From contig NW_003141813.1 of the NCBI RefSeq assembly GCF_000003605.2, positions 119,586-154,127 of the forward strand: DNA of 34,542 nt, read 5' to 3'. The translations under genes and the position numbers were made by a program. Of the stretch, positions 11,880-19,520 are shown in pieces. Within the stretch, counting starts at the first letter, position 1. Each line of letters starts with the position of its first letter. This DNA is from Saccoglossus kowalevskii (lineage: Eukaryota > Hemichordata > Enteropneusta > Harrimaniidae). The notes below the pieces were generated by a model. That model saw only the letters and a list, made by a program, of their open reading frames with translations. It did no database searches and was not told the DNA's origin.

Positions 11880-12747
11880 GACCCCAAACAAAAACAAACA
11901 TTACAAAATTCTTAAATGCGAATGGAGACGTATTTGCAGAAATTGACAGCCATATGGGCCACACGAAAGTGATTCAACATAAAATTAGACTAATTAGGAA
12001 CCCTGACCCCGTTAGTTGCAGACCATACAGGGTCACTCCTCAAAAAAGGGGAGAAATAGAGAGACAAATTGATGACATGCTAAACGAAAATATAATTTCC
12101 CGTTCAGTGTCAGAATGGTGTTTTCTAGTTGTCTTGGTCACGAAATCTAGGGGCGCTTATAGAGTTAAATGCAATATCGAAGTTAGATCCTTATCCACTG
12201 CCACAGTTGATATTCGAATATGCTAAAATAGCGAGGCCTTTAAATGCGATGATGAGTAAGAGCGTAACATTTAAATGGATGGAAGAATGTCACAGGGCGT
12301 TCGAACAGTTAAAGGAAGCACTAACGAATCCACTTTTATTAGCATATCCCGATTTTGAAAAACCATTTATATTAAGTTGCGACGCTTCTGGGCAAGCTAT
12401 CGAATTTATTTTGTCTCAATTACAAGACGACCATGAAAGAGTAATTGCATATGGTGGGCGGGCATTGTCCCCGGCAGAACAAAAGTACCTTGGCTGTCGT
12501 GGTGGGAATTAAATATTTTGATCCGTATTTGAGGCACGCGAAGTTTAAAGTGATAACAGACCACTCGAGTTTAAAGTATATGTTTGGTTTAGTTAGACCC
12601 AAGGGCAGAATCGGTCGGTGGGTTATAGCATTGCAGCAATATGATTTTGAAGTTGTACACAGACCCGGTAAAATTCATCAAAATGCTGATGCATTATCTA
12701 GGCGTCCCTATAAGGAACCAGAAAAACCCAGAGTTAGAAGAAAATGA
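11880..12747 (+). pseudogene. Reverse transcriptase (core deleted) and RNase H remnant
   Basis: 11954-12200 encodes the N-terminal RT region (CRPYRVTPQKRGEIERQI, then LNENIISRSVSEW). It breaks frame near 12130 and reaches YPLPQ at about 12190. Only about 33 bases later the sequence is at KIARPLN, which in the second Ty3/gypsy element of this window lies about 530 bases beyond the equivalent YALPR. Roughly 500 bp carrying most of the palm and the YxDD catalytic motif are therefore missing. RNase H follows (SCDASG at about 12378-12395), with a frameshift near 12480-12510. It ends with DHSSLKYM and the RPGK...NADALSRRP signature near 12660-12708. It cannot encode an active polymerase. Confidence 0.8.
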
Positions 12748-13020
12748 TGATTTTATTGGAATAGTATCTTTTTAGCAACTGATAAAACCTGAAGCGAACA
12801 ATGAGAGGCCGGTAGACGTACATTATGAGGGTGATACAGTCAATGAAATGCGTGACGATACAGCTGACTGGTGTAATGTTAGTGGTATGCAATGGGTCGA
12901 TTCTGACATAAATCAAATTATAAATTACTTGACAAACTACATCCTACCGCCGGAACCCTGTAAAGCACGAATATTGATTTATACTAGAGATGAATATTTT
13001 AATAATCGCATTTTAGAACA

Positions 13021-14122
13021 ATTTCACGAGAAGTGATGGCAGGCCATTTTGGGTTTGCGAAGACTTATGCTTCAATCAGGCAGCACTATTATTGGCCGAA
13101 AATGGCGTCAGAAATTCACAGTTGGATGTCTACTTGCTGTAGACTGCGCTACCAGGAAATCTCCTAAGTTATGCACCAAAGCCCTACTAATTCCACTGAA
13201 AATAGATGCCCCTTGGTATAGAGTAGGCGTTGATTTCGTGGGACCTGTACATAAAACTCTGGCGGGGAATCGTTATATAATATTGTTTACTGATTACTTT
13301 ACTAAGTGGGTGGAGGCGTTTCCAACCAAAGACATGTCGGCCCGCACGACTGCTAGAATTCTTTTTGATGAAATCATATGTAGATACGGCGGCCCGCGAT
13401 GTTTTCTATCAGATAGGGGTCAAACTTTGTGTATACAGAGCGTTTCAATCAAACATTAATTCAAATACTGAGTATGTTTTGTGACTCTAGACAAGAATAT
13501 TGGGATGTATTTATACTGGCTGCATTATTTGCATATAGAGTAGCCAGGCAGGAAACGATTCAGGAAACGCCGTTTTATTTGACATACGGGAGATGGGCAA
13601 CGTTGCCCATAGATACAGTGTTATTAGAACCCGATGAAGAAAGTAAAATACCCCGGGACTACGCAGAACTACTGAAAAAGAAAATTAAACGTCGCTCATG
13701 AAACTGCTTTAAAATGCATTGAAGCTAATCAGGACAAAATGAAATATTATTTTGACCGAAAAGTGAAAGAAAATACTTTTCAGGATGGCGAAATTGTTTA
13801 TTTGCATACACCTCAAGCGACTTCAGGTTTGAGTAAGAAATTGGAACATTTGTGGCACGGGCCATATTGCGCATTTGAAAAGGTATCTCCTGTAAATTTC
13901 CGATTACAACGTGTAAGTGATGGGAGTATATTTAAAAATATCATGCACGTAAATAGGTTGAAACATGGGGCAATACGCGACGAACAAAATGACGAAGTTG
14001 AGGTAGGAGAAGCCCCTGAATTTGAAAATGTGAGTACCGATGGAGGTGTAATAGAATTCAAGTTCAACCCCGATCTGCTCAAGCGGGAAATTCCGGAGAA
14101 GGGAAGGTTATTCCTAGTTTAG
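13021..14122 (+). pseudogene. Ty3/gypsy integrase (frameshifted, with an active-site deletion)
   Basis: A zinc-binding N-terminal segment is recognisable in one frame (GHFGFAKTYASIRQHYYWPKM, 13040-13103), with the cysteine pair disturbed. The catalytic core lies in 13049-13459 and 13429-13701: first Asp in VGVDFVGP, second in FLSDRG (codon 13412-13414), and Glu in YTERFNQTL (codon 13438-13440). The second Asp and Glu codons are only 26 bases apart, out of frame, against 108 bases in the intact integrase at 25392-27554. About 82 bp are therefore lost. The C-terminal part (13739-14122) has the GPY/F module (LWHGPY, then HVNRLKH). Integrase would insert the cDNA copy. A chromodomain follows in a shifted frame. 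Confidence 0.85.
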
Positions 14123-14126
14123 ATGA

Positions 14127-14402
14127 CGCATCTGTAAAGCTTGGAGACAACAGACAAATAGGAAAGATCGCAAAAATTTTGGTATAGAGAGGATTATTAA
14201 GGGACGACTCAGGAATGGTAAGAAAGAATATCTTATTAAATGGGTGGGTTACCCAGATGATCAAAATTCGTGGGAATGTTATGAGAATTTAAACGAGCAG
14301 GCGAAATTGTTTTTGGAGAAAAATCCGGTCCCCCTATCGGGTTCAATTAAAGCAAATAAGCGAAGACGGAAAAAAATTATCCATGGCTTAGAAGTATTTT
14401 GA
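14127..14402 (+). pseudogene. Chromodomain following the integrase
   Basis: An open frame of 91 codons from 14127 to TGA 14400-14402 lies one frame off the integrase C-terminus that stops at 14122. It contains a chromodomain: FGIERIIKGR near 14178-14207, then KKEYLIKWVGYPDDQNSWE, then the helix ENLNEQAKLFLEKN. In the HP1 family the aromatic cage is Tyr, Trp and Tyr/Phe. Here the corresponding residues are Phe, Trp (KW) and Tyr (GY), so the methyl-lysine pocket looks largely preserved. In chromoviruses an integrase-fused chromodomain directs insertion to modified chromatin. A basic tail (KANKRRRKK) follows. One frameshift separates it from integrase, presumably mutational. Confidence 0.85.
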
Positions 14403-14773
14403 AAACATTCATCACTAATACCTGACAAGTTCATCCTCATTTGGTGTTGTTGTTTCTCAATTTGCATAAAGTGAATCAGTTACAAGACCCATGATTAAAA
14501 TATGAAAAGGGGGCGTTGCTGAGTAATTATGCCATTCCCGTATTCTAACAGCGTACGATCTCATGGAATCGTGGAATCTCAATATTGCTTGGACGCTGGA
14601 CCAGCGTTGTGAACATTTTGGTGAGAACATGGCGGACTCTAAAGGTGGGTACTCGACCTTAAAAAAAATGATCACGCGATTTGAGAAATAACTGCAAAAT
14701 TATCATTATCATATATCACATCCCTTTCTTCTCATTTCAACACTAATTTTAAAGTGCGTTTCCTGAGAAATTG

Positions 14774-14852
14774 ATGTTCAAGATGAAGATAGCATTGACG
14801 TTTATTATTGTATTGCTGGTCGTGATATGGAGACTGTCTGCGCAGACAAGAG
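14774..14852 (+). pseudogene. env: Envelope N-terminus: signal-peptide-like start
   Basis: ATG at 14774 (and again, in frame, at 14783) opens a peptide with a basic start followed by a hydrophobic stretch (IALTFIIVLLVVIW, then a small-residue LSAQ cleavage-like site). This is a classic signal peptide. It lies about 370 bases after the chromodomain stop, where an envelope gene would begin. The frame runs on to 14929, but from about 14853 the sequence appears to belong to the nested minus-strand element. That it starts the envelope found again from about 16018 is inference from position and type. Confidence 0.55.
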
Positions 14853-16017
14853 ATTATTTTTTTATTATTATGGTTTTATTTCAGACAAGCGTATTGTTTG
14901 ATGTTCGTAATCGATCCATAAAAGCATAAATTAGCCTTCTATATAAACTGGTAAATGTGTTTCTACAGTTTTCAACGAACATAGTGCTTGCGCTACAGTC
15001 ACGCTACAGTCACCCCAACAGTTTACGAAAAGCATTATTATAACTGACCCGGAGGGCATTAACAGTAGATTTTCTATACCTACACCATAATTGGCAGCAA
15101 TACAAACTAGAACAGAATGTTTAAATAGCAAAAGTTTGACTTCGTGGCTACAGTTCTTAAATTTATGTTGCATAATGTTTGCCCTCACACAGAATAAACG
15201 TTTCTGACAATCAATGTCCGCATCGTCTTTCAGGTCACGAGCTATTTTATGTTCTAGATAATTAAACTTGTCAACAAAGTCAACATTATTTTTTATATAA
15301 ATACAATGGTGGGCAAATGTCCATGCGAAATTATGCCCATAGAAATGAATAGATTTAGACTTGGTTGAGTTGTAGGTAATGCCATGCTCTTCAGCGTATA
15401 ACTCACAAATTTGTAACATTTTGCGCAAACCTTTAATAGAGGGCGCAATTACACACATATCATCTGCGTAGCTCAAATTGTTTATAACTTTATCGCCAAT
15501 AAGACAGCGACACGGCATGCTATTGAGTGATACACTGAGATTATCCATATAAATACTAAACAGCACTGGAGACATTACTCCTCCCTGTCGAACTCCATTG
15601 GAAACATTAAAAAATTGTGAGATGGTACTTCCCCATCTAACACAATANNNNNNNNNNNNNNNNNNNNNNNNNNNNNNNNNNNNNNNNNNNNNNNNNNNNN
15701 NNNNNNNNNNNNNNNNNNNNNNNNNNNNNNNNNNNNNNNNNNNNNNNNNNNNNNNNNNNNNNNNNNNNNNAATTGTCTGTGATGGTAATATCTCCAGTTT
15801 TATTTTTCAAGAGTGGCACTATAACAACTTCCATCATAGAGCGAGGGAGTGTGCCGTGCACACAGAATGATGACATACACATTGACAAATGCGTACTAAC
15901 ACTGGGAGCCGCATACTCCAAGTGTTCTGCACACAAACCATCCAGACCACTAGATTTCTCTAGCGGCAGGTCATTTGGCCAAATTATGGGGTATTCTTCG
16001 AACGTGTAGCCAATATC
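14853..16017 (-). mobile_element. Nested non-LTR (LINE) reverse transcriptase fragment
   Basis: On the minus strand the order is: about 16000-15780 with KSSGLDGLCAEHLEYA and a following finger region; a 123-base gap; then NGVRQGGVMSPVLF near 15600-15560; the catalytic motif SYADDM near 15470; and a thumb region (KDDADIDCQKRLF). Its frame ends at 14931. This motif order is that of non-LTR retrotransposon RT; the clade is not certain. The 3' end shows an A-rich tail on the minus strand (T-run at 14855-14876), so it is 5'-truncated and inserted opposite to the host element. GACAAGAG (14845-14852) and GACAATAG (16018-16025) could be an imperfect target duplication. It splits the envelope gene. 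Confidence 0.8.
15648..15770. other. Assembly gap (run of 123 N)
   Basis: Unknown bases lie inside the nested reverse transcriptase fragment, between its finger region and the NGVRQGG motif. The true length may differ from the number of Ns. Nothing can be said about the missing part beyond its expected RT palm sequence. Confidence 0.98.
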
Positions 16018-17848
16018 GACAATAGTCTAACTTACTGGCATCATACGTTTGCAATCCCTTATTTAGATATTCCCGAAATGAAGTGGAACGAGTCATTGTG
16101 CTCGAACATAACGGTCCACCTTATTCCGAAGTTTTGAGGGGAATATGGGGAGATGTTAAAGTTGGTTGAACAACAGAATAAATTCTATTTGTCTCATATT
16201 TCGAGGGACAAGAGAGCGATTCGAGTATTATTCCATGAAATAGAGAATCAAGATTCAGATGACAATCGACAAAAAAGAGGTTTGTTAGATTTAGTGGGAG
16301 AAATATCAAAATCGTTATTTGGGACAACCACATCAACCGATATAACCATGTTAAAACAGCTCTACCCAGGTTATAACGAACCAAATTGTAGCATATGAAG
16401 AAGATTTAAATTCATATGTTTTCACAGTAAATAAGAGAATAGACAATGCTCTGGTGGGATTAAAGAGAACCATGGAGCGATTTATTCGAACGTGTCTAGT
16501 TTATCGCAATGAAGAGAGCAGTTGATTGACATGGAACTCACTCAGTAAGCGTTAGAAAAAGAGATAAATTATGAACGGCGATCCACGCATCTTATGTTCC
16601 GATATACTTCCCAGCAGTTGCAAACATTACAATTACTTGAAAGGGAAACACACCGTAGGGTGGCCTCGATTGACACGTTATTACAGGAAAAATTGCCTTT
16701 GCAGTTAGTCGAACCGAAGGTGTTGCAGAACGCCTTAAAAGTGATAAGAAAGAAGCGACAAAGGAACTATCCTGTCTTTAACTTAGCATATATGAATTTG
16801 AATTATTATTATCACAATGCAAAGGTGACATTTCGGCGTTCAGACAGAAACATATACATGAAGGTTAATATTCCTATAACAATAAAGAACAACATGTTCG
16901 AAATGTATAAGGTGATCACCCTGCATATGCCCCTTCCTTATGATTTAGGTGGTAAGTCTCAACATTTTGACAATAACATGGCGAATAACGGGCGTACGGA
17001 AGTTACGTCAGTTTTGGAATATTTCGGTGCTAATGAAGACAAAACCTTTTATATTGAAATGACTACAGATCAATTCTCGATTGCAGTGATCTGTCGATGA
17101 GAGATTGCCCCTCTGTAATTACTATGATAAATATGCGCAAACTATCATGCACCAAGGCCCTGTACTATGACGACAAAGAAGAAATTCATAATACGTGTAA
17201 GATAGATTTAATAATTAATCCTGAGTACGATCTGGAAGTAGGAGGGGGGAATATCTTAGTGAATAGTAATAACACGGAGTGGTTGATGAAATGCGGAGAT
17301 AGAATTCCCGAACCCATTAAAGGTTGTATGATGTGCATAATTAAATTGCCATGCGAATGTGCTATACATTCAGATAACTTTTATATACTCCCGAAGACGG
17401 GATTCCCACATTTTTGTATCCAGTAAATTTTCCTTTCTTAATACAATTTTATAACCCAAAAGGGAAATCAATATATAAATATAAATAGAGAGAATTGGAA
17501 TCAAATTTACTTTCTAACGCACATTTGGTAGTTAACTTAAATAAAACAGCAGGGTTACTGAAAGAAAATAAACCCATTTATTATTCCTCAGCCGACAAAT
17601 TAATCAGCGATACTTTGAATGAAATCCCTGAAATACCCTTACTGGGTGTCAAATCTGTTACTATTATTGAAACCATGCTAGCTATTTTATGTATGGTGTC
17701 ATTAATCTTGTCAATTTATACGATTTGTAAAGTAAGGGCCCTATGCGTTCTGATTCCAGCCATTTCCAGAGCCCGAGTACAAACGTTATATCTGCCGGTG
17801 AGCGGTTTAATCACTGCCCATCCCTTACAGGATTTGAAGAATTCGTAA
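16018..17848 (+). pseudogene. env: Envelope glycoprotein, baculovirus-F/errantivirus type (frameshifted)
   Basis: The frame at 16018-16398 has one stop at 16135-16137. It contains a furin-like site RQKR (16267-16278) followed directly by a glycine-rich hydrophobic stretch ending in KSLFGT. This combination marks the fusion peptide of baculovirus F proteins and insect errantivirus envelopes. The ectodomain continues in other frames: about 16391-16525, 16594-17100 (LQLVEPKVLQNALKVI; then NIYMKVNIPI; then LHMPLPYDL), 17097-17426 (cysteine-rich) and 17495-17848. The last frame carries a membrane span near 17660-17730 (IIETMLAILCMVSLILSIY). Family members are type I fusion proteins cleaved before fusion. 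Several frameshifts and a nested insertion upstream make this copy nonfunctional. Assignment to this envelope class is firm on the cleavage/fusion segment and weaker elsewhere. Confidence 0.78.
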
Positions 17849-18195
17849 TCCAACTTCGAAATGAAACCCTAATATTAATTTTATTGTGTTCAGGATTCGT
17901 ATTGGTCTTAACGATTATTTGGTTGTGTAAATGCAACCGCGGTCATTCCATAATGTATCGGGCCCCGCAATTACCCCGTACTAAGTTGATACTAGAAATA
18001 TCGAATGACAAGTTCTATGTTTTAGTTAAGGTCATGACCCTGCACATTTCCCCGAGTCAATTGACTTTCACAAAGCGGCCTGAAATTGAAAATCTGACTG
18101 TCGATCGAGGTATGTTCACTTCTGTGTTAAATATTGAGTGGGATAATTTGAAATTTATGATTAATGATAAACCGCATGTGATTCCCTTGCCTTAG
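17743..18195 (+). pseudogene. Envelope tail or extra ORF with a second membrane segment
   Basis: This frame overlaps the end of the envelope frame and stays open to TAG at 18193-18195. It holds a second strongly hydrophobic segment (ILILLCSGFVLVLTIIWLCKC, about 17870-17935), then about 85 hydrophilic residues with no motif I recognise. It may be the shifted C-terminal part of the envelope with a long cytoplasmic tail, or a separate small membrane protein. Its frame differs from the one ending at 17848. Between it and the 3' LTR I see no further gene. Confidence 0.5.
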
Positions 18196-18442
18196 GCTAT
18201 CAAAATCCCACGATGGAAAGATAGTGTGTGCACTGCCATAGAAAGTGTGGGGAATTATTACAGATTGTGGGATTGTCTGAAATTTATACTGAAATTCCAC
18301 GTGAGATGACCGAAGATATGCAAAGATAGGGAACCAAGTAGTGAATATTTGGTGAACAGGTAATGTGCTGGTAACCTCTGCCTGTAAGGGTAGGATTTTT
18401 AGATTTATAACCCTTGATTTTGGTGACTTTCTAACTATTGTA

Positions 18443-18746
18443 TTTAATCAGTGTGTTTTACTCGTTTGAAATTGAATGTATGGAAGCTACGTCTTAAGCT
18501 CTTAAACTCATCTGTAATTGGTTAAGAATTGGAAAAGTGAATAAAGCCGATCTCAGTTAGTTGTGGCAAGCTCTCCACGAGGCTGAAGTCTTGATGCGGT
18601 CGTGAGAGAGTTACAACGTGGCTGAGACCAAATGTGACACAATTCAATTCTCTGTGTGTCTTTGTTCGATTGAAAGGGTGGCGAATCCTCCGATCACTGG
18701 TACCTGATTTGAAGGCTTAATAACACGACAATTAAGCCGTGACACT
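18443..18746 (+). repeat. 3' LTR
   Basis: It aligns with 9652-9964 and shares the AATAAA (18540-18545) and the terminal hairpin (CACGAC...GCCGTG, one mismatch). It carries a 17-bp insertion near 18515-18535 relative to the 5' LTR. It ends ...GACACT at 18746, followed by AGAAT. The true start may be about 18420, where GGTGACTTTC could match the outer end; alignment fails there. No clear polypurine tract is visible. Confidence 0.8.
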
Positions 18747-19520
18747 AGAATAGTTGCCGAGACATTTGACCATTTCATTTTTAAAATACGAATGTAACTG
18801 GCGGTGCATTAAAATTGGGGAGATAATATTGCTTGTAATACAAGTGTATTTACCTTCAACTGAACGATGTCCTGTACGTTCCATAATGAGCTGTTCATCA
18901 ATACCACTTTCATAGAGACAAGTAGCTGCTGTAGCTTGTAAACTGTGGTTGGTAAAATTTCCATCTATCCCCGCTGCGTTCAATAACTTAGGTACAACCA
19001 GTTTCAATGAGTTGTGGCCAAGTGGTTGTTTGCTGAACCAGATTTTAAACGACTCTTCGTATTTTCGGAGGGGCTGCAAATAAAATCCCTTTAAATTTCT
19101 CTCTTTCAGGCACAGCAACACGTACGTCTTATAAATCCTAACGTGGCAGCGCACCGGATCAATAACGTTTGCGTAATGCTTCACTTATGACGAACTCTGT
19201 GATGTTTGAGCCCACCTTGGTTAGTTTTAGAAACATCTTCTACATATTTTAAATACGCCGTTTCACAAGGTGGTTCAAACAGTGTTATTTGAGAATTGTT
19301 GAAACGCAATGAGCAATGTTCCATACCACCTCTCAAAGCAAAGTTAGTTCCATTTAAAAATAAAATTGTTCGTAGTACACGAGGCGAATAATCGCCAAGC
19401 AATTTCATTTTTTTAGGGCATATAATTTTCCTGTTCTGGTTTCATTTTGGAATCTAACACTTGCCGCAACCTTTGAATTCGACATCAGTTTGGAAATTAA
19501 TATGTTGTTGGCGTTCATAG
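18747..19520 (-). pseudogene. Crypton-type tyrosine recombinase (KIAA1958-like), interrupted
   Basis: Two minus-strand frames overlap by four bases: 19408-19181 and 19184 into the LTR. A further piece is visible at about 19500-19430 (LRQVLDSKMK). The motifs match the Crypton-derived recombinase domain of KIAA1958/ZMYM/QRICH1-like proteins: NFALRGGMEH, then YLKYVEDVSKTNQGGL, then YLQPL, then NHSLQATAATCLYESGID, then LIMERTGHRS. The active-site Arg of the HxxR motif is Gln here (HSLQ), consistent with a CGA to CAA change. The catalytic-Tyr region reads EGKYTCITS. A one-base frameshift lies at about 19181-19184 and a stop near 19420. The ORF is cut at 18747 by the LTR element and resumes at 9632-9520. 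Such enzymes cut and rejoin DNA through a tyrosine intermediate; this copy is dead. Confidence 0.85.

Larger units (their letters stand above)
9633..18746 (+). mobile_element. Ty3/gypsy LTR retroelement with chromodomain and F-type envelope (degenerate)
   Basis: Two LTRs of about 300 bp bracket, in order: gag with zinc knuckles, protease, RT remnant, RNase H, integrase, chromodomain and envelope. The PR-RT-RH-IN order is that of Ty3/gypsy (Metaviridae). The element spans 9.1 kb including a nested minus-strand non-LTR fragment of about 1.2 kb. Every gene carries stops, frameshifts or deletions, so it is an inactive copy. The LTRs differ by roughly 15 substitutions over about 250 aligned bases (by eye) plus a 17-bp indel, so the insertion is not recent. 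It sits inside a Crypton-type recombinase ORF with an AGAAT duplication. A chromodomain is typical of chromoviruses and an F-type envelope of errantiviruses; both in one element is the unusual feature. Confidence 0.85.
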
